6,734 nt of DNA from Synechococcaceae bacterium Bin_79_3 (GTDB lineage Bacteria > Cyanobacteriota > Cyanobacteriia > PCC-6307 > Cyanobiaceae): contig VFLB01000285.1 in assembly GCA_009914645.1 (NCBI GenBank), positions 1-6,734 of the forward strand. The letters are read 5' to 3'. Position 1 is the stretch's first letter. The number at the start of each line of letters is the position of its first letter. Made by a program: the position numbers and the translations under genes. Positions 1-4,787 of this stretch are shown here, piece after piece. The notes below the pieces were generated by a model, which saw only the letters and a list, made by a program, of their open reading frames with translations, had not been told where the DNA came from and did not search any database.

Positions 1-1
1 A

Positions 2-442
2 GATCCAGGCGCAGCAGAGGCCCTGAGTCGTTTTCAAGGGGGAGAAGGGGAATGGCTTGTAAGCGTTGACATGTGCGCCGAGGGTTTTGATGCCCCGCGG
101 CTAAGGGTGGTGGCCTATCTCACAACAGTTACAACCCGCAGTCGGTTTTTGCAGGCGATCACAAGAGCAGTGCGCCTCGATGGCAGCCGCAGTCCGATTG
201 AACCAATGCCACGGCATGCCTCCTACATACACGCCCCTGCTGATCCATTACTGATGGCATACGCCCGTAATTGGAGCCTCAGCTCCCCCTATTTGTTGGC
301 AGCTGAGGGGGCTGAAGAAATCAGCCCTGAAGCAGCGGTTAACAGCGGCAACTGGCGGCCTGAGCAGCGGGCGATTAGCGATGCGGCAGGGGCTGTGATT
401 GAAATCAAGGAGCCTCAGCTGCCAGGATTTCTTGCTGTTTGA
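2..442 (+). CDS. SF2 (DEAD/DEAH-type) helicase, C-terminal fragment
   Basis: The reading frame is open from the first full codon at base 2 to TGA at 440-442, giving 146 residues; the 5' part lies outside the window. Residues 20-34 contain SVDMCAEGFDAPRL, which matches helicase motif V. Residues 51-58, QAITRAVR, match motif VI (QxxxRxxR), with two arginines (R55 and R58) at the usual arginine-finger positions. Together these mark the end of the second RecA-like domain of a superfamily 2 NTP-dependent helicase. A tail of about 85 residues follows and ends in PQLPGFLAV; I recognise no domain in it. The family couples ATP hydrolysis to remodelling of DNA or RNA. Substrate and pathway cannot be told from this fragment. 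The upstream half, with the Walker A and DEAD/DEAH motifs, would be needed to assign a subfamily. Confidence 0.85.
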   Translation, partial: DPGAAEALSRFQGGEGEWLVSVDMCAEGFDAPRLRVVAYLTTVTTRSRFLQAITRAVRLDGSRSPIEPMPRHASYIHAPADPLLMAYARNWSLSSPYLLAAEGAEEISPEAAVNSGNWRPEQRAISDAAGAVIEIKEPQLPGFLAV

Positions 443-502
443 GGGGCCAGTCACATTTGGTTAGGAGCTTGCCGAGCGCAGTCACAATTAAGGGAGATCG
501 CT

Positions 503-589
503 GTTGCTTAATAAAGCAGCGGATAAACAAGGAGCCCGGAGCCCACCGCGAGCACGTCACCCTTAACTCCGCTGCCGGGCAGTGGAGTT
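503..589 (+). promoter_or_regulatory. Attenuator-like set of mutually exclusive RNA pairings
   Basis: Four segments can pair in competing ways. Segment 503-509 (GTTGCTT) pairs with 514-520 (AAGCAGC) around an AATA loop, with one G-U pair. Segment 516-523 (GCAGCGGA) is a perfect 8-base complement of 568-575 (TCCGCTGC). Segment 565-575 pairs with 579-589 to form the terminator. The 1:2, 2:3 and 3:4 order is that of a transcription attenuator: the 516-523/568-575 pairing would block the terminator, and the 503-520 hairpin would release it. The next gene downstream is the exported protein at 680. I recognise no riboswitch class, T-box or leader peptide here. Chance complementarity in about 90 bases is possible, so this is an inference. 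Confidence 0.3.
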
Positions 590-596
590 TTTTTTT
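565..596 (+). terminator. Intrinsic (Rho-independent) terminator
   Basis: Bases 565-575 (AACTCCGCTGC) pair with 579-589 (GCAGTGGAGTT) around a CGG loop. This gives an 11-bp stem with a single G-U pair, and T runs without a break from 588 to 596. It is the strongest terminator in the window. It lies 122 bp beyond the helicase stop and 83 bp before the next start codon. It therefore either ends the helicase transcript, ends a separate short RNA from the 443-564 gap, or attenuates transcription into the downstream gene. Confidence 0.85.
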
Positions 597-679
597 GCTC
601 CCCCCTCAGCTTTATTCGGCAACAGGTTTTGATTTCTTCTAACCCTTGCAAAGCGAAACAAAATCGATACCTTCTGGCA

Positions 680-1000
680 ATGCAAACAATTTTTTTCTCC
701 AGCTTGGTTGCACGGCAAGTTGCATTACTGCTAGCTGGTGCTGTTGGTTTTCTGTTAACTGCGCCGGTAAAGGCGCAAACCATGATCACGGTGGAGCCTT
801 TTCAGCTTCCCGCAATCCCCCAGGCTGCAACTCGCGAAACTGCATCTCCTCAAGCTGTGCCACGAGCCGTTTGGCGTTTGCGTGGTGCTGCATACCTAGA
901 TGATCCATGGCATCGCTTACCTGCAAATCAACTGCAGGGGCAAGAGCTGCCCCGTTCTTTACAGGTGGATCCCAGCCCAGATTCAAGCCAGCGGCTCTAA
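680..1000 (+). CDS. Small exported protein of unknown function
   Basis: This gene encodes 106 residues and I recognise no family. The N-terminus looks like a Sec signal peptide. A short n-region with R12 precedes a hydrophobic stretch (residues about 13-28, VALLLAGAVGFLL), and a likely signal peptidase I site follows after V30-K31-A32. The predicted mature part is about 74 residues, rich in Pro, Gln and Ala in its first half, then RLRGAAYLDDPWHRLP, then a polar tail. It has no cysteine in the mature part and no lipobox, so a soluble periplasmic or lumenal protein is likely. ATG at 680 was chosen over the in-frame TTG at 629 because it puts the hydrophobic core at the usual distance from the start. 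No clear Shine-Dalgarno is seen. A strong terminator lies upstream, so it probably has its own promoter. Confidence 0.65.
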   Translation: MQTIFFSSLVARQVALLLAGAVGFLLTAPVKAQTMITVEPFQLPAIPQAATRETASPQAVPRAVWRLRGAAYLDDPWHRLPANQLQGQELPRSLQVDPSPDSSQRL

Positions 1001-1069
1001 CAGCAAGGCTGATTAAGCCCAGTATCTAGGGTTTTATCTGGCTAGGCTTTAAGCGAATTGATTCCGCAT

Positions 1070-1079
1070 AAAGCGCTTT
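1070..1079. promoter_or_regulatory. Perfect 10-bp palindrome just before the trxB start
   Basis: AAAGCGCTTT is self-complementary and ends 2 bp before the ATG at 1082. No Shine-Dalgarno is visible in the same place. It could be an operator or a short RNA hairpin over the initiation region, but a palindrome this short may be chance. Confidence 0.2.
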
Positions 1080-1081
1080 TT

Positions 1082-2464
1082 ATGGCTGATTTAGATGTAC
1101 GAAATTCAGACAATTCCGTTGAAAATGTAGTGGTGGTGGGTTCCGGCCCCGCTGGTTACACCGCGGCTTTATACGCAGCTCGGGCAAACCTCAACCCGCT
1201 CTTGATCACTGGCTATCAAGAAGGGGGCATACCTGGCGGCCAATTAATGACCACCACCCATGTGGAAAACTTTCCTGGTTTTCCAGACGGAATCATGGGT
1301 CCTGAGCTGATGGACCGCATGCGTTCCCAAGCGGTGCGTTGGGGCACCCGCTTAATCGAAGCAGATGCAACAGCTATCGATCTTTCAAAGCGCCCTTACA
1401 CAGTTCAGGTAGATGGTGAAAAGATTTCCAGCCATAGCTTGATCATTGCCACCGGCGCAAGTGCTAATCGCCTTGGTATTCCCGATGAAGCTAAGTTTTG
1501 GAGCCACGGCATCAGCGCCTGCGCCATCTGTGATGGGGCCACACCGCAATTCCGCAACGAACAACTAGCGGTGGTGGGAGGCGGAGATTCCGCCTGTGAA
1601 GAGGCGGTGTATCTCACTAAATACGGCAGCCATGTGCACCTGATCGTGCGCCGCGAAAGCCTGCGAGCAAGTAAAGCAATGGCTGATCGGGTATTGGCAA
1701 ATCCTCAGATCACCGTGCATTGGAATCGCCAATTGGGCGGCCTTGCCGGTACTGATTGGCTTGAGCAACTCAGCTTGCTTACAAGTGCGGGCGAACCAGC
1801 TGAAACCATCTCAGTGCGCGGCATTTTTTATGCCATCGGCCATACCCCAAACACTCGCCTCCTGGAAGGCCAACTACCCCTTGATAACAAGGGTTATCTG
1901 ATCACCCAAGCCGGTTCCCCAGTAACCGCTAAAGAAGGGGTGTTTGCCGCAGGGGATGTGGCCGATTCCGAATGGCGCCAAGCAATTACCGCAGCCGCTA
2001 GCGGCTGCCAAGCTGCTCTAGCAGCAGAACGCTGGCTCAGTGAACACAACCTCGCTACCACCGTGAGCCGCCAAGTTGTTGATCCCATTGCAGCTGAACA
2101 ACCGCTAAAAACAGAAGAAGTTACCGAAGAAAATTTCAACCCAGATGCCCTTTGGCAGGGGGGAAGCTATGCCCTAAGGAAGCTTTATCACAACAGCAAA
2201 AAACCGCTGCTGGTGATCTACACATCTCCAGATTGCGGCCCCTGCCATGTGTTTAAGCCGCAATTGCGCCGCATCCTTAATGAATTAGAAGGTGCCGCCC
2301 AAGGGGTGGAAATAAATCTGAATGAACACAACGACATCGCAACTCAAGCCGGTGTAACCGGCACTCCAACGCTTCAATTATTTATGGGAAAAGAACTTAA
2401 ACAGCAATGGCGTGGCGTACAACAACGCAGCAGTGTAAAAGCTGCAATTGAGGCGCTTCTTTGA
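1082..2464 (+). CDS. trxB: NTRC-type NADPH-thioredoxin reductase with fused C-terminal thioredoxin
   Basis: This 460-residue protein joins two redox modules. Residues 1 to about 322 are a thioredoxin reductase: FAD-binding GSGPAG (20-25), the redox-active pair C147-A-I-C150, NADPH-binding GGGDSA (166-171) with R190/R191 downstream for the 2'-phosphate, and the second FAD motif FAAGDV (288-293). A variable linker with an acidic stretch (about 343-355) leads to a thioredoxin domain (about 360-460). That domain has active site C385-G-P-C388 and the cis-proline loop GTPT (P429). The fused architecture and the CAIC variant are those of plastid and cyanobacterial NTRC. NTRC uses NADPH to reduce 2-Cys peroxiredoxins and, in chloroplasts, other targets. 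It acts in the cytosol as a flavoprotein homodimer. ATG at 1082 is preferred to the upstream TTG at 1058, which adds only eight unconserved-looking residues. The stop is 1 bp from that of convergent infA, with no terminator between. Confidence 0.95.
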   Translation: MADLDVRNSDNSVENVVVVGSGPAGYTAALYAARANLNPLLITGYQEGGIPGGQLMTTTHVENFPGFPDGIMGPELMDRMRSQAVRWGTRLIEADATAIDLSKRPYTVQVDGEKISSHSLIIATGASANRLGIPDEAKFWSHGISACAICDGATPQFRNEQLAVVGGGDSACEEAVYLTKYGSHVHLIVRRESLRASKAMADRVLANPQITVHWNRQLGGLAGTDWLEQLSLLTSAGEPAETISVRGIFYAIGHTPNTRLLEGQLPLDNKGYLITQAGSPVTAKEGVFAAGDVADSEWRQAITAAASGCQAALAAERWLSEHNLATTVSRQVVDPIAAEQPLKTEEVTEENFNPDALWQGGSYALRKLYHNSKKPLLVIYTSPDCGPCHVFKPQLRRILNELEGAAQGVEINLNEHNDIATQAGVTGTPTLQLFMGKELKQQWRGVQQRSSVKAAIEALL

Positions 2465-2465
2465 T

Positions 2466-2741
2466 CTAACGGCGGCGTGGGCCACCAGGGCGGTTGCCTC
2501 CGCCAGGGGGCCGGCCGCCAGGAGCAGAAGCGTTGCGTTCTCGGTAAGTGATCCGCCCCCGGGTGAGGTCGTAAGGGCTAATCTCCACCAAAACTTTGTC
2601 GCCCGCTAGTAATTTGATGCGGAATTTTGTGAGCTTGCCTGCTGCACGGCACAAACATTGGTGGCCAGCAGGTTGCTCCAAAGTAACCAGATAGAAACCA
2701 TTCCCCTGCTCTTTTTCAATCACACCACTCGTTTCGATCAT
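2466..2741 (-). CDS. infA: Translation initiation factor IF-1 with Gly/Pro/Arg-rich tail
   Basis: This protein has 91 residues. Residues about 3-70 form the S1/OB-fold of IF-1. The strongest signature is at 47-67: AGDKVLVEISPYDLTRGRITYR resembles the classical IF-1 ending ([21 protein letters not shown]). IF-1 binds the A site of the 30S subunit and works with IF-2 and IF-3 in initiation. The N-terminal half is divergent (QPAGHQCLCRAAGKLTKFRIK), with two cysteines. After residue 70 comes a 21-residue tail dominated by Gly, Pro and Arg, ending GGPRRR, which typical 72-residue bacterial IF-1 lacks. ATG at 2741 gives the natural start; no Shine-Dalgarno is seen. It stands alone, divergent from the pseudouridine synthase gene and convergent with trxB, not in a ribosomal protein cluster. 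Whether the genome has a second infA cannot be seen here. Confidence 0.88.
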   Translation of the reverse strand: MIETSGVIEKEQGNGFYLVTLEQPAGHQCLCRAAGKLTKFRIKLLAGDKVLVEISPYDLTRGRITYRERNASAPGGRPPGGGNRPGGPRRR

Positions 2742-2779
2742 GCAGGGGGCAGGCCAAAAAAACAATTCAGTTGCAGTTT

Positions 2780-2783
2780 AAGG
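2780..2783 (+). promoter_or_regulatory. Ribosome binding site favouring the GTG start at 2789
   Basis: AAGG at 2780-2783 sits 5 bases before GTG 2789, a good distance. The alternative TTG at 2771 has no Shine-Dalgarno-like sequence upstream. This is the main reason for choosing the shorter pseudouridine synthase. Confidence 0.45.
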
Positions 2784-2788
2784 CGCAG

Positions 2789-3415
2789 GTGCACTACCAA
2801 CAGCTACAGCCCCCACCCACCTTGCTGCTGCATAAGCCCTATGGAGTGCTTAGTCAGTTCCGGCGCGAACCTGGCAGTAGCTGGGAAAGCCTGGCCTCAC
2901 TGGTGGCTCAGCCGGGCGTTTATGCCGCTGGCCGCCTTGATGCCGATAGTGAAGGCCTGCTGATACTCACAGCAAATGGTGCTTTGCAACATCGCCTCAC
3001 CGATCCCCGTTGGGGTCATTGGCGTTATTACTGGGTGCAAGTAGAGGGCAGCGCTGATCAAGCCGCTATTGAAAAGTTGCAACAGGGAATCCAGCTGAAA
3101 GACGGCATTAGCCGGCCAGCAAGGGCCCGATTGCTGCAAGCGAATGAATATGAACAACTGCCAGCGCGGCTGCCAGCGATACGGCAGCGTTTAACTGTGC
3201 CCACCAGCTGGATTGAGTTGGGCTTACAGGAGGGTCGAAATCGCCAAGTGCGACGCATGAGCGCTGCGGTTGGCTTTCCCACCCTGCGCTTAATTCGCGT
3301 TGGCATCGATTTAATGGACGGCGCTAAACCCCTAAACCTCGAGGGCCTTGAAGTGGGGAAGTGGCGGCCAGTAACGGCTGAGGAGGAGCAACGGCTACAG
3401 CGGCTAGCTAACTAG
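2789..3415 (+). CDS. RluE-like 23S rRNA pseudouridine synthase (RsuA family)
   Basis: This enzyme isomerises a specific uridine in ribosomal RNA to pseudouridine. Counted from GTG 2789 it has 208 residues (214 from TTG 2771). LLLHKPYGVLSQF (about 12-24) is the strand that opens the catalytic domain in this family. GRLDADSEGLLIL (48-60) is the signature motif with catalytic Asp51. EGRNRQVRRM (148-157) is the conserved C-terminal motif. There is no N-terminal S4 RNA-binding domain, and the length matches RluE, which modifies U2457 in E. coli 23S rRNA; RluB, RluF and RsuA are longer and carry S4. The target site here is therefore inferred. The start is uncertain: GTG 2789 has a ribosome binding site and leaves little sequence before the conserved strand. 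Its start region is divergent from infA. Its stop overlaps the convergent gene by four bases. Confidence 0.88.
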   Translation: MHYQQLQPPPTLLLHKPYGVLSQFRREPGSSWESLASLVAQPGVYAAGRLDADSEGLLILTANGALQHRLTDPRWGHWRYYWVQVEGSADQAAIEKLQQGIQLKDGISRPARARLLQANEYEQLPARLPAIRQRLTVPTSWIELGLQEGRNRQVRRMSAAVGFPTLRLIRVGIDLMDGAKPLNLEGLEVGKWRPVTAEEEQRLQRLAN

Positions 3416-3417
3416 CC
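3402..3417. repeat. Perfect inverted repeat across two overlapping stop codons
   Basis: GGCTAG (3402-3407) and CTAGCC (3412-3417) are perfect inverted repeats around CTAA. The right arm holds the shared CTAG that supplies TAG to both convergent genes. No T run follows on either strand, so it is not a standard intrinsic terminator. It could act as a bidirectional 3'-end hairpin that protects both mRNAs from exonucleases. Confidence 0.4.
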
Positions 3418-3627
3418 CATCACCCCTTGAAGCTCCCGCACGGTCATTAATTGTCCGTAGTAATAGTTAGCGCGCGCGCGTTCGGCTGAAATTTCTAGTG
3501 CATCAATCACATCGGGGCCAACGCTGGCCCAAAGGTGATTGCCGCAAACACGATCAAGCTCAGCTTCCGCTTCCTGTTCGAGGTTTGCTAAGCGCCGTTG
3601 CAGGTTTTTGATTTGGGCGATTGCCAT
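3412..3627 (-). CDS. 71-residue protein of unknown function, last gene after ycf39
   Basis: I do not recognise a named family. The protein opens with an amphipathic, charged helix: IKNLQRRLANLEQEAEAELD (about 6-25) has heptad-like Leu/Ala spacing and could form a short coiled coil. A middle segment has one cysteine (C28) and CGNHLWASVGPDVIDALEIS, followed by a second helical stretch with AERARANYYYGQL (48-60). There is no signal peptide or membrane segment, so it is probably cytosolic. ATG at 3627 lies 15 bp after the ycf39 stop in the same direction, which suggests cotranscription with ycf39. The composition is protein-like and typical of this genome. Its TAG stop overlaps that of the convergent pseudouridine synthase gene. 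A role in photosystem assembly is only a guess from position. Confidence 0.7.
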   Translation of the reverse strand: MAIAQIKNLQRRLANLEQEAEAELDRVCGNHLWASVGPDVIDALEISAERARANYYYGQLMTVRELQGVMG

Positions 3628-3642
3628 AACAAATAAAAGAGC

Positions 3643-4605
3643 TCAGAAGGGCAGTTTCTTTTTTGCATCCTTATCAAGATCGGCTTCCATCTCACGAAGG
3701 CGCCGCAGGATGCTGGTGAAATATTCCTGGAGATAGTCTTCCAGGCCAGTGGTTTCAGAAGGATCAAGGCCGAAGGAGGTGTAGCTCTGCTCCATTGCTG
3801 AAGTGAGGCTTACCCCTCCCCCGGTGACCTCTGCAAATGCCAATCTCTCGGCAATATTCACCCCAGGTTCAAAAAAGGATGCCACCCCTTGCATTGCGCG
3901 TATCAATAAAGGCGAAACTCGAATTACTCGAGCATCCCTGCGGCTAAAGCGTTCGCATAACTGCACAACCTCGCCGGTATTCCAGGCCTTAGGGCCCACC
4001 ACCGGGAAGCAGGCGCCAACGGTTTGCTCTTGCGCAAGGGCAGCCACGGCGAAACGAGCAACGTCTTGGGTGTTCATATAAGCAATTGGCGTTGAGCTGC
4101 CACTAACCCACACGGTTTGGCTCTCCAGCACCGGAATTGCAAACTGACCAATCACCCCTTGCATAAAGGCGCAAGTGCGCAGAACTGTGTAAGCAAGGCC
4201 CGATTCAGCCAACAACTGTTCAGTGCAGTATTTGATGTCCATCAAAGGCACATCGCGGAAGCTTTCCGCCTCCAGCAAGGAGATAAAAACAAATCGCTCT
4301 AATCCAGCTCTGCGGCAATGGTTAAGCAGATTTAATTTGCCATCCCAATCGATGCGATAAACGCTTTCACTATCGGTTGGCCTTGCAGTAGCAGCGTCGA
4401 TTACTGCCTCTTGGCCCTCAAGGGCGTAGGCCAGGGAATCCTCTTCCAGCAGGTTGCCGCGGGTTAATTCGCAACCCCATTCCTGCAAAAAAGCTGCTTT
4501 ACGCGGAGAGCGCACCATGCAACGCACCTGATGCCCAGCATCAAGGGCCCGCCTTGCAATTTGACGCCCCAAGGTGCCTGTTGCACCCATTACAAGTACT
4601 TGCAT
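3643..4605 (-). CDS. ycf39: Ycf39 (HCF244-type) photosystem II assembly factor
   Basis: This 320-residue protein is an atypical short-chain dehydrogenase of the NmrA-like group. The N-terminus holds the dinucleotide-binding motif G7-A-T-G10-T-L-G13 on the first beta strand, then a basic patch (RCMVRSPRKA) suited to NADP. The region around residue 108 (FVFISLLEAESF), MDIKYCTEQLL (122-132) and YTVLRTCAFMQG (139-150) are characteristic of Ycf39. In cyanobacteria Ycf39 works with high-light-inducible proteins to deliver chlorophyll to newly made D1 in the photosystem II reaction centre. Plant HCF244 is needed for psbA translation and D1 assembly. Length agrees with the family. The C-terminal end is highly charged. 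ATG 4605 is preferred to GTG 4611 because GAGGGG lies at a suitable distance only from the ATG. petM lies 58 bp upstream and the small gene 15 bp downstream, in the same direction. Confidence 0.93.
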   Translation of the reverse strand: MQVLVMGATGTLGRQIARRALDAGHQVRCMVRSPRKAAFLQEWGCELTRGNLLEEDSLAYALEGQEAVIDAATARPTDSESVYRIDWDGKLNLLNHCRRAGLERFVFISLLEAESFRDVPLMDIKYCTEQLLAESGLAYTVLRTCAFMQGVIGQFAIPVLESQTVWVSGSSTPIAYMNTQDVARFAVAALAQEQTVGACFPVVGPKAWNTGEVVQLCERFSRRDARVIRVSPLLIRAMQGVASFFEPGVNIAERLAFAEVTGGGVSLTSAMEQSYTSFGLDPSETTGLEDYLQEYFTSILRRLREMEADLDKDAKKKLPF

Positions 4606-4626
4606 CAGCACCCCTCAGTGCTGGGG
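4606..4626 (-). promoter_or_regulatory. ycf39 ribosome binding site inside a perfect hairpin
   Basis: On the mRNA strand the bases just before ATG 4605 read CAGCAC-TGAGGG-GTGCTG. This is a perfect 6-bp stem with a 6-base loop, touching the start codon. The Shine-Dalgarno GAGGGG is in the loop and the first stem base. A competing 4-bp pairing exists between CCCC (4626-4623) and GGGG (4614-4611), which would cover the Shine-Dalgarno fully. One structure exposes the site and the other hides it. The sequences are seen; a switching role is inferred. Confidence 0.45.
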
Positions 4627-4663
4627 AGCTTAATAAGCCAAGGAGGGCCACCGAGGGAAAAGC

Positions 4664-4762
4664 TCAATCTCCTTGCAACTTGAGTAACAAGGCGCCACCC
4701 ACTAAACCCAATGGGATTAATACCCAAAACACAGCTGCAATACCAAAAATTTCGGATGCCAC
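4664..4762 (-). CDS. petM: Cytochrome b6f complex subunit 7 (PetM)
   Basis: This tiny gene encodes 32 residues from GTG 4762 to TGA 4666-4664. After a short polar start (ASEIFG) comes one membrane-spanning helix (about 7-27: [20 protein letters not shown]) and a short KLQGD tail. This matches the PetM of marine picocyanobacteria. PetM is one of the four small subunits that stabilise the cytochrome b6f dimer in the thylakoid membrane, where the complex carries electrons from plastoquinol to plastocyanin or cytochrome c6. No in-frame ATG exists nearby, so GTG is the natural start. GGAG lies 14 bases before it, which is too far for a standard site; it lies 5 bases before an in-frame ATT (4771), an unlikely start. 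It sits between trm1 (25 bp upstream) and ycf39. Confidence 0.88.
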   Translation of the reverse strand: MASEIFGIAAVFWVLIPLGLVGGALLLKLQGD

Positions 4763-4787
4763 TAGAAAAATTTCTGCTCCAACTAGC

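Noticed and set aside
439..642. Open frame from TTG 439 through the terminator
   Set aside because: It crosses a strong intrinsic terminator, has no ribosome binding site and a composition unlike a protein; treated as non-coding leader.
629..679. N-terminal extension of the exported protein from TTG 629
   Set aside because: It would place 17 extra residues before a signal peptide already well placed from ATG 680.
1015..1035. Possible weak terminator AAGCCC...GGGTTTT between the exported protein and trxB
   Set aside because: Only 6 bp with a G-U pair, an 8-base loop and a short T run; too weak to call.
2489..2504. GGCGG/CCGCC hairpin near the convergent trxB-infA ends
   Set aside because: It lies in the Gly/Pro/Arg codons of infA and has no T run; explained by codon content.
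3803..4302. Plus-strand open frames opposite ycf39
   Set aside because: The minus-strand frame has clear Ycf39 motifs; these have none.
4606..4611. GTG 4611 as the ycf39 start
   Set aside because: It overlaps the Shine-Dalgarno-rich stretch and leaves no spacing; ATG 4605 fits.
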